Shown one piece after another: positions 1 through 9,154 of a stretch of DNA of 64,000 bases. Location: assembly GCF_039523435.1 (NCBI RefSeq), contig NZ_BAAAFH010000003.1, positions 1 to 64,000 of the forward strand. The letters are read 5' to 3'. The notes under the pieces are model-generated. The model saw only the letters and a program-made list of their open reading frames with translations, made no database searches and had not been told where the DNA came from. This stretch comes from Wandonia haliotis (GTDB lineage Bacteria; Bacteroidota; Bacteroidia; Flavobacteriales_D; Crocinitomicaceae). Position numbers and translations under genes: made by a program. Positions within the stretch are counted from its first letter, which is position 1, and every line of letters starts with the position of its first letter.

Positions 1-95
1 TTCTGCGTTCGTTTTACATAATCTGATCTTTGACCTTCTTTCATAACGATTTTTTTGTGTATCGCTATTTCAGGACTAGACAATTGACACAATAA

Positions 96-125
96 AAAAG
101 TCGGTGGAATACTCCACCGACTTTT
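96..125 (-). terminator. Strong hairpin terminator downstream of the 898-aa exoprotein gene
   Basis: A 13-bp perfect inverted repeat (96-108 with 113-125, 4-base loop) is flanked by A residues on the left and T residues on the right, so it reads as a rho-independent terminator on either strand. It lies 23 bases past the minus-strand stop at 149 and probably also stops transcription coming in from the left. Confidence 0.85.
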
Positions 126-148
126 ATTTTTCTCGTATATCTAATCAA

Positions 149-2845
149 TTACTTGCGTACCAGTGTTAAGTATCCATGACCGGAAACTTCCTGTCCGTCT
201 AGTCCCAGAACTCTGTATTTAAAGAAATAGACTCCTTCAGCAGCCTCTCCTCCTGACGGTGTTCTTCCATCCCAACCCGGAGACTTCACATCTATAATCT
301 CTGCCATGGTATTTCCCCATCGATTGAAGATATATAATTCTATCTCCGCCGCGTGCTCTATTCCCAAATGGAAATAATCGTTACTTCCATCACCATTTGG
401 TGTGAATACATTCGGAACGTGATATACTAAAGGAGGAAACTCAACAATAATACTGAAAGACGCTGTATCTGTACACCCTTCATTAGAAGCAACAACAGTC
501 ACCGTGTACTCTCCTTCATTATATATATTCAGATAAGTGTCAAAATCTTCATCCGAGAAAGTTCCGTCTCCAAAACTCCACTCATAATCTGTAACATCAC
601 CGGTTGTTTCATTAAAGATTGTCGCTTCCAGAGGAGGGTATCCTGTTTGAGGATCTACTGACAAACCAGCTTCCGGGTAGGAATACACCGTTACAGAAAC
701 CACAGACGAATTCTCACAACCATTTGCATCCACTCCTGTCACCGTATAAGTTGAAACACCTACTGGTGGCGTAAACGGAACACCATCCTGGACACCGTTA
801 TCCCACGTATAAGAAACACCTCCTGTTCCGGACAAAGTAACTTCTTCTCCTTCGCAAACTCCAGCACCTTCCGCAGAAATCTGAGGTAAATTATTTACCG
901 TCACAGTTACCTCGTCACTCGCCTGACAACCATTCGGGCTTGTATAGGTAACCGTATATGTTGTTGTTTGTGTCGGTGAGAAAGGAACACCATCCTGGAC
1001 ACCATTATCCCACGTATAATTAGAAGCTCCTGAAGCAGTTAACGTAACCGATTCTCCTATACAGATCGTTTGATCTGCTCCCGCATCCGGTTCATCAATT
1101 TCATCGACAAAAATTGTTATCGAATCCGTAGCTGTACAACCGGTTGGACCAACTCCTACAACTGCATAAGTTATTGTGGTATCACCAATGGCTATTTCTA
1201 CACCGTCTACCAATCCCTGATCCCACGTATAAGAAACACCACCCTGTCCCTGCGGAGTAAATGGTTCTCCGGGACATAAAGTCAAATCGGGTCCAGCAGA
1301 AATCGGAGGTGCAGGAGAAACCAAAATTTGCTCCGTAGCTGACGCCGCACAACCTGCATCCGATGTTACTGTAAGCGTTGCAGTAAAATTCCCGGACGTA
1401 GTATAAGCGTGTGTAGGATTGTCATACGTTCCTATCGTATTTGTTTCCCCGGTAATCGGTCCACTCGCTGATTGTGTCGTAATCCCATTGCCAAAATCCC
1501 ATTGCCAAAAATCAATACTACCTGAACTTATCGTAGAATTATCCGTAAATGTAACCGAATCATTTTCACAAATCGATGTTGGAACAGCTGTGAGGTCTGC
1601 TACAGGATACGGTGCTGTTCCAATCGTTATGGAAGCAGTTATCGAACAAGAAGACCCTGTAACCGGAATCATTTCCACCTCGTAATAACCTCCTGCCGTA
1701 ATGGTAATAGCCTGTGTGGTTTCTCCTGTGTTCCAAAGATAAGAACTGGCTCCCGGAGGTGCAGTTAATACCAATGGATCGTTACCACAAATAAAAGCAT
1801 CACCTGTCGAAGTAATGATCTCTGATCCACTGCATGAAGCATCCACATAAGCATATCCGTAATGTCCTGACTGAGAACAGTCGGCTACACGGAACTCAAC
1901 TGTAACATTCTGGCCTATGTATGCTGTTAAAGGGGCAAAAGCTGTTCTCCAGGTCTGATAAAGTACATCATTTCCTGCACTGATGAAATCAGGGTTACTG
2001 GCAGTTGACTGAACACTGTAACTTCCACAAGGTACATCATTACCATTCTCGTCGTAAACTCTAACCACAAAATAAGGTTGTTCTGCCAGTGTATGCCCCG
2101 GTTCCTCAACAATCACAGCGTAACTATAAGTAAACAAATCATTTGTAGCATCGACCAAATACGTTTGTCTTAACAAAGAAACATCTGCTCCACTCACGTT
2201 TCCATTTCCCAACAATGCTGAGTATTGACCTCCATCGGGGTTTACACGTGGAATACCTACAACCCCGTCTGTACCACCAGACATGATTGAGTGTTGCAAA
2301 CCAGGTGTTACTGTACTAACTCCTGTAACGCCATATGCATTACCCGGATGAGATCCAGCGGACAATTCCCAACCGTTGAATGTACCATCTTCGAAATCCA
2401 TATTAACGCATGGTCCGTTCAGAACTCTTGAAGTACGTTGATTTGCCTGTTCATCCTGATTTTCTTTGTCCAAAGGAATCAGCTCTACCTCTTCCTTCAG
2501 TTCTTCGATCCAGTCTCCATACATCTTATATACCTCTTCCAACGATTGTACTTTTCCGGACTTCAACTGTTTTGCAAGATTTCTTGCAAATTTATGCCTA
2601 CTATCCAAAATAAAGTCGATTGTTTTCTGATGACTTTGTTTGTAAAGATTCAAGCGGATATCATCTGATATTTTCATAAATGATACTTCAGAAGTGATAT
2701 AATCTACAATATCACCAACACTTGATTTTTTAATAAACGAGGTGAGTTCCTCCTGACTGTGAATATGTTCATGCTTCTCCTGAGAAAAAGTTTTAGTAGT
2801 AGCCAAAAGAAACAAAACCAGTAGATAAAAGCTATACTTTTTCAT
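149..2845 (-). CDS. Secreted PKD/Ig-repeat protein with type B T9SS sorting domain (gliding motility-associated C-terminal family)
   Basis: An 898-aa protein with a signal peptide (residues 1-21, cleavage before QEKHEH). Residues about 22-140 are charged and helical. About 145-340 look like a jelly-roll/carbohydrate-binding-type region beginning NMDFEDGTFNGWE. A PKD domain lies near 430-515 (WQWDFGNG), several Ig-like repeats near 520-730 carry the recurring YTWDNGVQDGVPF motif, and a second PKD lies near 735-805 (YEWSFGDG). The C-terminus has the CHU_C hallmark NVFTPNGDGSNDYF and ends GHGYLTLVRK, the type B signal that sends cargo through the type IX secretion system. I infer a cell-surface adhesin or filament-like protein; no enzyme domain is visible. 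ATG start at 2845, 27 bases after a 61-aa gene that may be cotranscribed. Confidence 0.88.
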   Translation of the reverse strand: MKKYSFYLLVLFLLATTKTFSQEKHEHIHSQEELTSFIKKSSVGDIVDYITSEVSFMKISDDIRLNLYKQSHQKTIDFILDSRHKFARNLAKQLKSGKVQSLEEVYKMYGDWIEELKEEVELIPLDKENQDEQANQRTSRVLNGPCVNMDFEDGTFNGWELSAGSHPGNAYGVTGVSTVTPGLQHSIMSGGTDGVVGIPRVNPDGGQYSALLGNGNVSGADVSLLRQTYLVDATNDLFTYSYAVIVEEPGHTLAEQPYFVVRVYDENGNDVPCGSYSVQSTASNPDFISAGNDVLYQTWRTAFAPLTAYIGQNVTVEFRVADCSQSGHYGYAYVDASCSGSEIITSTGDAFICGNDPLVLTAPPGASSYLWNTGETTQAITITAGGYYEVEMIPVTGSSCSITASITIGTAPYPVADLTAVPTSICENDSVTFTDNSTISSGSIDFWQWDFGNGITTQSASGPITGETNTIGTYDNPTHAYTTSGNFTATLTVTSDAGCAASATEQILVSPAPPISAGPDLTLCPGEPFTPQGQGGVSYTWDQGLVDGVEIAIGDTTITYAVVGVGPTGCTATDSITIFVDEIDEPDAGADQTICIGESVTLTASGASNYTWDNGVQDGVPFSPTQTTTYTVTYTSPNGCQASDEVTVTVNNLPQISAEGAGVCEGEEVTLSGTGGVSYTWDNGVQDGVPFTPPVGVSTYTVTGVDANGCENSSVVSVTVYSYPEAGLSVDPQTGYPPLEATIFNETTGDVTDYEWSFGDGTFSDEDFDTYLNIYNEGEYTVTVVASNEGCTDTASFSIIVEFPPLVYHVPNVFTPNGDGSNDYFHLGIEHAAEIELYIFNRWGNTMAEIIDVKSPGWDGRTPSGGEAAEGVYFFKYRVLGLDGQEVSGHGYLTLVRK
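777..1019 (-). repeat. Pair of 36-nt direct repeats inside the exoprotein gene
   Basis: Positions 777-812 and 984-1019 are identical except for one base. Both encode the core of an Ig-like repeat (motif TWDNGVQDGVPF). A third, diverged copy lies near 1199-1235. The near identity at DNA level suggests recent duplication or gene conversion of repeat units. Confidence 0.8.
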
Positions 2846-2872
2846 AACTAGTTGTTTTAAATTAAATAATGA

Positions 2873-3058
2873 TTAGATCTTTTCTTTAACGCAGCGCGAC
2901 AACATCACGCCCGGATTACCCCCTGTATCACAACCTGTTAATTGAATAACATCCGAGTAGCAACTATGATAAGAGATATCTGAAGAACCCGCTCTCGCCT
3001 GAGCAAAAAATAAGAATTGCACGAAAGGAAAGAGGAGTATAAAAACCACCTTTTTCAT
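2873..3058 (-). CDS. Small secreted cysteine-containing peptide, unknown function
   Basis: A 61-aa ORF starting with a clear signal peptide (MKKVVFILLFPFVQFLFFAQARA). The mature part is only about 38 residues and has three cysteines (HSCYSD, TGCDTG, SRCVK). I do not recognise the family. It sits directly upstream of the 898-aa exoprotein gene with a 27-base gap, and a TAnnTTTG promoter element lies about 66 bases before its ATG, so the two are probably one transcript. It could be an accessory peptide of the exoprotein or an unrelated secreted peptide. Confidence 0.55.
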   Translation of the reverse strand: MKKVVFILLFPFVQFLFFAQARAGSSDISYHSCYSDVIQLTGCDTGGNPGVMLSRCVKEKI

Positions 3059-3123
3059 AATAAATAGTAATAATAGTTAGCGATCAAAACGTGGTTTTCA
3101 GGAAACCACCTTTGACTAGACAA

Positions 3124-3131
3124 CAAATGTA
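3124..3131 (-). promoter_or_regulatory. Bacteroidota -7 element before the 61-aa peptide gene
   Basis: The minus strand reads TACATTTG, an exact TAnnTTTG match. No convincing -33 TTG is found at the usual 17-23 base spacing. It leaves a leader of about 60 bases before the start at 3058. Confidence 0.4.
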
Positions 3132-3244
3132 ACCAAAAGGTTGCACTAAATGTATTTTTTTATTTTTCCTAACAAAACGAAAGTAATTTGTTAGGAATTG
3201 TTTGATTTTCAATACCAAAAGCAACAATAAGAAAATAAGTCAGG

Positions 3245-4711
3245 TTAGCGTTTGAAAAATTCGATTCTATAAACAACTCCTATAAAGAGCAGCAATAGTA
3301 TATTATGAACAAAGAACTGAACAAAACCAAACTCAAGATTTAACAACCTTTTTATTATATAAATTACAAGTGCCAGAACAAAATAAAACCCGGCCTTTCG
3401 TAAGTTGTATTTAATCGGGTAATGTTTTTGCCCCAAAAGATATGAGGCTGTCATTTGTCCACCATACACCAAAAGTGTAGTCCAGGCAGCAGCCATATAT
3501 CCAAAAACCGGAACAAGTGAAACCAAAAGGACTACGGTTGCGGTAGCACCTACAATAGAAATGTAAGCACCGTATTTGGTCTGTCCCGAAAGTTTGTACC
3601 AAATAGACTGATTCATATAAATACCCAGAAATATATTGGCGATCAGAAGCACAGGAACAACCTTTAACCCTTCCCAATAAGCTTCATTCCGGATAAAATA
3701 TTTAAAAATATCTATGTTTAATGTTACTAATAAAAAGAAAGCAGCCAAAGCAGCAATCAGGTAATTCATAACCCGACCATATATTTTTCGTTTGGGATCA
3801 TCTTTTGCCTGTGCAAAGAAAAAAGGTTCTGCCGCATAGCGAAACGCCTGCAGGAAAATGGTAATCAGCATTGCCAGTTTATAATTGGCGCTGTATATTC
3901 CGACCTGACTCTCTGCATACCGCAAAGCACCTCCTATATAACCATCGGGAACCAGCTCCACATTATTCAGCAGCTGCTTGATCAGAATTCGGTCTATCGT
4001 TTCGTTAATGATTCCGGCAAATCCGGCAATAACAATAGGAAAAGCGTACCACCACATCTTCTTTAGCAGTTCCGGATCCACTTCAAGTCGAATCGACAAA
4101 AATTCTCTCCAAAGAAGCACCGGGCGAATTAAAGATGAAACCAGGTTAGCAATAAAAATATACAATACTCCCATAGCCGGATCATCCGTCTCCGGATCGA
4201 ACAAAACAAGAAGAAAGAATAAGTTGAGAACAATATTGGTAAAAATAGAAGCCAGTTGGACTATGGCGAATTGCTTAGCCTGTTCTTTTGCTCTCAAACG
4301 GGCGAGTGGCAAACTGGACATTGCATCTACAGCAACAATGATAGCCAGAAGTGCGATGTACTCGGAATGATCCGCATATAGCATTGCTTCTGATATAGGT
4401 CCCAGAAATACAAGAACTACCAGAAGGAATAAAGCATTAATCCCGGTAAGTGAGACAAAAGCGTTACTAAAAACTTTATCCTGATTCTGTTCATTATTGA
4501 TGAAACGGAAAAATGTTGTCTCCATCCCGAAGGTTAGCAGGACAATAAAGAAAGCAACATAGGCATATAACTCCGAAACAACCCCATAATCCGCCGGATC
4601 GGTAAAAACCATCGTATAAATAGGGACCAGCAAATAATTCAACAACCGACCTACGATACTTGACATACCATAAATCGCTGTCTGCCCCGCTAATTTCCTG
4701 ATAGCACTCAA
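3245..4711 (-). CDS. Oligosaccharide flippase family protein (MATE/MOP, Wzx-like)
   Basis: A 488-aa, very hydrophobic protein with about 12-14 predicted membrane helices, typical of the polysaccharide biosynthesis/MOP flippases that turn lipid-linked sugars across the inner membrane. The N-terminus (KLAGQTAIYGMSSIVGRLLN) is characteristic of Bacteroidota members. The start codon is TTG at 4711. No nearby ATG would keep the first helix, and a TAnnTTTG element 22-30 bases upstream supports the TTG. It is a single-gene unit with no glycan genes beside it, so its substrate is unknown. A second flippase lies at 58971-60404. Confidence 0.82.
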   Translation of the reverse strand: MSAIRKLAGQTAIYGMSSIVGRLLNYLLVPIYTMVFTDPADYGVVSELYAYVAFFIVLLTFGMETTFFRFINNEQNQDKVFSNAFVSLTGINALFLLVVLVFLGPISEAMLYADHSEYIALLAIIVAVDAMSSLPLARLRAKEQAKQFAIVQLASIFTNIVLNLFFLLVLFDPETDDPAMGVLYIFIANLVSSLIRPVLLWREFLSIRLEVDPELLKKMWWYAFPIVIAGFAGIINETIDRILIKQLLNNVELVPDGYIGGALRYAESQVGIYSANYKLAMLITIFLQAFRYAAEPFFFAQAKDDPKRKIYGRVMNYLIAALAAFFLLVTLNIDIFKYFIRNEAYWEGLKVVPVLLIANIFLGIYMNQSIWYKLSGQTKYGAYISIVGATATVVLLVSLVPVFGYMAAAWTTLLVYGGQMTASYLLGQKHYPIKYNLRKAGFYFVLALVIYIIKRLLNLEFGFVQFFVHNILLLLFIGVVYRIEFFKR

Positions 4712-4733
4712 CCTGTATTCCTTCGTTTAATTT

Positions 4734-4741
4734 CAAAAGTA
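4734..4741 (-). promoter_or_regulatory. -7 element of the flippase gene
   Basis: The minus strand reads TACTTTTG, matching TAnnTTTG, placed so that transcription would begin about 18 bases before the TTG start at 4711. No good -33 TTG is visible. Confidence 0.45.
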
Positions 4742-4853
4742 GTGAAAGAATCCGAATCGAAGTATGTAATCACCTTATGTTCGAAATTTGAAAAGGGTTC
4801 GTACCTTCATCCTGAGAGTCGCTTGCACTGAAAAATCAGATACGCAAACACAC

Positions 4854-5408
4854 TTAATGTATCTTCATTATCAATAACCCATTCATCTCACATAGGTATG
4901 CAACATATTTTTCATCCGGAGAAACAGATAGACTATGACAGTTCTCTCCTTCTGATTTCCAAAGTACTTCTGGTTTCTGCCCCTTTTTTGTTACGACTAA
5001 CGCAACTTGGAATCCATCCATTCTTAACTCAATCTTGATCCCGTCAGAAGTAATTACTTCTCTGGGATGTAACTCGGACACTTTCATAAACGCCTCTATT
5101 TCTTTCTCCGTCATTTTACTTACGGCGTTTTTTGTACTTATAAAACCAATTGTTTGATTTCTCCAGGTAGCCTCTCCCAAGCGAATATTTGTCAGCCTGA
5201 TTTTAAACCACTTTCCCATTACGTTACACCCAACGTAATCAGATTCTGCTGACCATATCGGGTATTCATCAATTGCTTGTGATTGAACAACAAGAACTGT
5301 CCCCGTTTTTATGCGAAGCATCTCTGCCTCCAACGTCTTCTTTTGAGGTTTTTGAGCAACGGAGCCAATTGAAATTATTAGGGAAAGTATAACTACTAAC
5401 TGTTTCAT
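4854..5408 (-). CDS. Secreted hypothetical protein
   Basis: A 184-aa protein with a signal peptide (residues 1-19, ending SIGSVAQ) and no further membrane segment, so probably periplasmic. The last 40 residues (SVSPDEKYVAYL) resemble one blade of a TolB/WD40-like propeller, but a single blade is not enough to name a fold. No recognised catalytic motif. It stands alone between the flippase gene and ileS, with no exact TAnnTTTG upstream. Confidence 0.6.
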   Translation of the reverse strand: MKQLVVILSLIISIGSVAQKPQKKTLEAEMLRIKTGTVLVVQSQAIDEYPIWSAESDYVGCNVMGKWFKIRLTNIRLGEATWRNQTIGFISTKNAVSKMTEKEIEAFMKVSELHPREVITSDGIKIELRMDGFQVALVVTKKGQKPEVLWKSEGENCHSLSVSPDEKYVAYLCEMNGLLIMKIH

Positions 5409-5603
5409 AGTAAACTAGGTTTTGAAATTCAACGATTCTGTATTTAAATTATTGTGGTTTTATCTCTTAAAAAGCAATCCGTGTTACGTTGTTCAGGATA
5501 TTTTCTGCTATGCATCACTGTCGGTTAATACAATTTGTATCAACCATTTTTTTGATGAAGTAAACAAGCATTTTTGAATCGAAAAGGTTGTTACTAAAAT
5601 TTC

Positions 5604-5611
5604 TATCTTTG
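5604..5611 (+). promoter_or_regulatory. -7 element of ileS
   Basis: TATCTTTG matches TAnnTTTG and lies 23 bases before the ileS ATG. The nearest upstream TTG (5588-5590) is closer than the usual 17-23 bases, so the -33 element is doubtful. Confidence 0.55.
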
Positions 5612-5634
5612 CGACTTCTAATTAACTGAGTAAA

Positions 5635-8600
5635 ATGAGCGCAAAATATCAGGAGTACAAAGGGTTGAATTTGCCGCAAATGGCAAAGGAGGTGATGCAG
5701 GAATGGGAAAACAACAACATTTTTGACAAATCTATCTCAACACGGGAAGGTAAGAAGCCTTTTGTCTTTTTTGAAGGGCCTCCTTCGGCAAACGGACTTC
5801 CGGGAATTCACCATGTTATGGCGCGCTCTATTAAAGATATTTTTTGCCGCTATAAAACGCTTCAGGGATTCCAGGTAAAACGTAAAGCAGGTTGGGATAC
5901 GCACGGGCTTCCTGTTGAATTAGGTGTAGAAAAAGAGCTGGGAATTACCAAAGAAGATATCGGAACGAAAATTTCCATCGAAGATTATAACAAAGCCTGT
6001 CGCGAAGCGGTGATGCGTTATACTGACATCTGGAATAACCTTACCCGCGATATGGGATACTGGGTGAACATGGATGATCCGTATATTACGTATGAACCGA
6101 AATACATGGAATCTGTTTGGTGGCTGTTGGGTCAATTGTACGAAAAAGGGTTAATCTACAAAGGATATACGATTCAACCGTATTCTCCGAAAGCAGGAAC
6201 TGGTCTTTCTTCTCACGAATTGAACCAACCCGGATGCTACCGTGATGTAAAAGATACTACGGTTGTTGCCCAGTTCAAAATGGAAGACGGACAAAATACA
6301 CCTTTTGGGGTAACGCACGACCTTCATTTTCTGGCCTGGACAACCACACCCTGGACGCTTCCTTCGAATACGGCACTTGCTGTAGGGCCCAAAATTGAAT
6401 ACGTACTGGTACAATCATATAATCAATATACCTACGAGCCTATTCACGTTGTACTCGCCAAAAATCTGGTTTCGTATCAGTTTGCAAAAGGATACAAAGC
6501 TGTTGAAACGGCAGATGAACTAAAAACATACAGTAAGGGAGATAAAACCATTCCTTACTTCATAGCAGGAGAATGTACCGGATCTGATCTTGTAGGTCTG
6601 AATTATGAACAATTGTTACCGTATGCTCTGCCTTACGAAAATGCAGATCAGGCGTTTCGTATTATCCCGGGAGATTTTGTTACAACAGAAGACGGAACCG
6701 GAATTGTACATATCGCTCCGACTTTCGGAGCAGATGATGCCAAAGTAGCTAAAGACGCTGGTGTACCGGCCATGTTGGTTCTTGATGACAAAGGAAACCC
6801 TGTTCCACTTGTTGATTTGCAAGGTCGTTTTCGCCCGGAAATGGGAGAGTTTGCAGGTATGTATGTAAAAAACGAGTACTATGCAGATGATGAGGCTCCT
6901 GAAAAATCAGCGGACGTTCAGATTGCCATTAAGCTCAAAGAGGAAAACAAAGCCTTTAAAGTAGAAAAATACGAACACTCGTATCCACATTGCTGGCGTA
7001 CAGATAAACCGGTATTATATTATCCGCTGGATTCATGGTTTATCAAATCTACAGAGAAAAAAGACCGTATGATTGAACTCAACAAAACGATTAACTGGAA
7101 GCCCGAATCAACGGGAACCGGTCGTTTTGGAAACTGGTTGGAGAACCTGAATGACTGGAACCTTTCCCGTTCACGTTACTGGGGAATTCCAATTCCAATC
7201 TGGTCTACTGCAGAAGGGGACGAACGTATTTGTATTTCTTCCGCAGAACAGTTGAAAGCAGAATGTGAAAAAGCAGTTCAGGCCGGAGTTATGGACACAA
7301 ACCCATTGGCAGATTTTGTACCGGGTGATATGTCAAAAGAAAATTACGACAAAATCGACCTGCATAAAAACTATGTGGATCAGATCACACTGGTTTCCCC
7401 TTCCGGAAAACCAATGAAACGAGAAGCAGACCTGATTGATGTATGGTTTGACTCCGGATCAATGCCCTATGCACAATGGCACTATCCATTTGAAAACCGG
7501 GAATTGATTGAAAACAGAACCGGTTATCCGGCAGACTTCATCGCTGAAGGTGTCGATCAGACACGCGGATGGTTCTTTACCCTTCACGCAATCTCTACGA
7601 TGGTGTTCGATTCGGTGGCTTATAAAAATGTTGTTTCCAACGGGCTGGTTCTTGACAAAAACGGACAGAAAATGTCCAAACGTCTTGGAAATGCAGTCGA
7701 TCCGTTTGAAACATTACCCAAGTATGGCCCCGATGCGACACGTTGGTATATGATCACCAATGCACAGCCCTGGGATAACTTGAAATTTGATGAAGACGGA
7801 ATTGTAGAGGTACAGCGTAAGTTCTTCGGAACCCTGTACAATACCTACAACTTTTTCGCACTTTATGCAAATATTGATGGGTTTACATACAGTGAAGCGG
7901 ACATAGATTATGCAAAACGTCCTGAAATTGATCGCTGGATTTTATCAAAATTGAATTCACTGATCAAAGAAGTAGAAAATGCCTATGATCAATATGAGCC
8001 GACCCGTGCGGGACGTTTGATCCAGGATTTCGTAAATGACCAATTATCGAACTGGTATGTACGTCTTTGTCGCCGCCGTTTCTGGAAGGGTGATTATACA
8101 GAAGATAAAATTTCAGCGTATCAGACTTTATACACCTGTCTGGAGGTTGTCACTATTCTTTCTTCTCCTATTGCTCCATTCTTTATGGATAAACTTTTCA
8201 GTGATCTGAATAAGGTTTCTGGCAAACACGACGCGGAGTCAGTTCACCTGGCATATTTCCCGAAAGCAAATGAGAACTTTATTGATCTCAATCTGGAGGA
8301 ACAAATGGATATTGCTCAACGCGTTTCTTCACTGGTGTTGAGTCTCCGTAAAAAAGAGAAAATAAAAGTTCGCCAACCCTTACAAAAAGTAATGGTTCCA
8401 ATTCTGGATCCTACGTTTAAGTCCCGTATCGAACATGTAAAAGACCTGATACTGGCGGAAGTGAATGTAAAGGAAATGGAACTGTTGGAGGACACTACCG
8501 GAGTTTTGGTAAAGAAAATCAAACCCAACTTCAAGACCATCGGCCCGAAGTATGGTAAACAAATGAAAGCTATCTCGGCAATGGTAAACGGTTGGGATCA

Positions 8601-9036
8601 ACAAGCCATCGCGGAAGTGGAAACGAACGGGGGCTGGAACGGTGAAGTGGATGGTGCTGCTATCGAATTGACGCTGGAGGATTTCGATATTCAGGCAGAA
8701 GATATTCCAGGATGGCTGGTAGCGTCCGAAGGAGGAATTACAGTAGCACTGGATATTACCATTTCAGAAGAATTGCGCGACGAAGGAATTGCCCGCGAAC
8801 TGATTAACCGCATCCAGAATTTCCGTAAAGAAAGTGGATTGGAGGTGACTGATAAAATCAGATTGACAATCGCTTCCACAGATGAAATTCAACAGGCTGT
8901 GGCAACCAACAAGACCTATATTTGTGAAGAAGTACTCGCAACAGATATTGTTTTCGAAGATACATTGAAAACAGATGCATTGTTGACGGATATTGAATCG
9001 GAAGGTGATACGCGGATCCTATTGGAAAAAGCGTAA
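5635..9036 (+). CDS. ileS: Isoleucine--tRNA ligase, eukaryote-like (type 2) form
   Basis: A 1133-aa class I aminoacyl-tRNA synthetase charging tRNA-Ile in the cytoplasm. The HIGH signature appears as GIHH at residues 57-60 (after PPSANGLP) and the KMSKS loop as KMSKR at 679-683. The editing (CP1) domain lies between, with the TTTPWTLPSNTA segment, and an anticodon-binding domain follows KMSKR. Length over 1100 and the absence of a C-terminal Cys zinc finger place it with the eukaryote-like type 2 enzymes rather than the ~930-aa bacterial type 1. Type 2 enzymes are known in general for low sensitivity to mupirocin; resistance of this protein is inference. It is monocistronic, with a terminator just downstream. 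Confidence 0.97.
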   Translation: MSAKYQEYKGLNLPQMAKEVMQEWENNNIFDKSISTREGKKPFVFFEGPPSANGLPGIHHVMARSIKDIFCRYKTLQGFQVKRKAGWDTHGLPVELGVEKELGITKEDIGTKISIEDYNKACREAVMRYTDIWNNLTRDMGYWVNMDDPYITYEPKYMESVWWLLGQLYEKGLIYKGYTIQPYSPKAGTGLSSHELNQPGCYRDVKDTTVVAQFKMEDGQNTPFGVTHDLHFLAWTTTPWTLPSNTALAVGPKIEYVLVQSYNQYTYEPIHVVLAKNLVSYQFAKGYKAVETADELKTYSKGDKTIPYFIAGECTGSDLVGLNYEQLLPYALPYENADQAFRIIPGDFVTTEDGTGIVHIAPTFGADDAKVAKDAGVPAMLVLDDKGNPVPLVDLQGRFRPEMGEFAGMYVKNEYYADDEAPEKSADVQIAIKLKEENKAFKVEKYEHSYPHCWRTDKPVLYYPLDSWFIKSTEKKDRMIELNKTINWKPESTGTGRFGNWLENLNDWNLSRSRYWGIPIPIWSTAEGDERICISSAEQLKAECEKAVQAGVMDTNPLADFVPGDMSKENYDKIDLHKNYVDQITLVSPSGKPMKREADLIDVWFDSGSMPYAQWHYPFENRELIENRTGYPADFIAEGVDQTRGWFFTLHAISTMVFDSVAYKNVVSNGLVLDKNGQKMSKRLGNAVDPFETLPKYGPDATRWYMITNAQPWDNLKFDEDGIVEVQRKFFGTLYNTYNFFALYANIDGFTYSEADIDYAKRPEIDRWILSKLNSLIKEVENAYDQYEPTRAGRLIQDFVNDQLSNWYVRLCRRRFWKGDYTEDKISAYQTLYTCLEVVTILSSPIAPFFMDKLFSDLNKVSGKHDAESVHLAYFPKANENFIDLNLEEQMDIAQRVSSLVLSLRKKEKIKVRQPLQKVMVPILDPTFKSRIEHVKDLILAEVNVKEMELLEDTTGVLVKKIKPNFKTIGPKYGKQMKAISAMVNGWDQQAIAEVETNGGWNGEVDGAAIELTLEDFDIQAEDIPGWLVASEGGITVALDITISEELRDEGIARELINRIQNFRKESGLEVTDKIRLTIASTDEIQQAVATNKTYICEEVLATDIVFEDTLKTDALLTDIESEGDTRILLEKA

Positions 9037-9058
9037 CTCACGATATCTATTGTTTATT

Positions 9059-9091
9059 AAGGCTGTTGCACTCTGTGTAGCGGCCTTTTTT
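9059..9091 (+). terminator. Terminator of ileS
   Basis: A 7-bp stem (AAGGCTG with CGGCCTT, one G-T pair) around a 15-base loop is followed by a run of six T, 23 bases after the ileS stop. Confidence 0.65.
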
Positions 9092-9100
9092 CTATCCACT

Positions 9101-9125
9101 AAAAAAGGCGTGCTCACTGCACGCC
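9101..9125 (-). terminator. Terminator of the crotonase gene
   Basis: A 7-bp perfect GC-rich stem (GGCGTGC with GCACGCC, 5-base loop, 9107-9125) is preceded by six A on the plus strand, giving a T-run after the hairpin on the minus strand. It lies 30 bases past the minus-strand stop at 9155. Confidence 0.7.
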
Positions 9126-9154
9126 CTTCAAAATATCGTATGAAATGCTAGTCG

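Noticed and set aside
5412..5600. Possible RNA gene or riboswitch upstream of ileS
   Set aside because: I looked for a tRNA-like cloverleaf or T-box-like structure and saw none; the sequence is plain AT-rich spacer.
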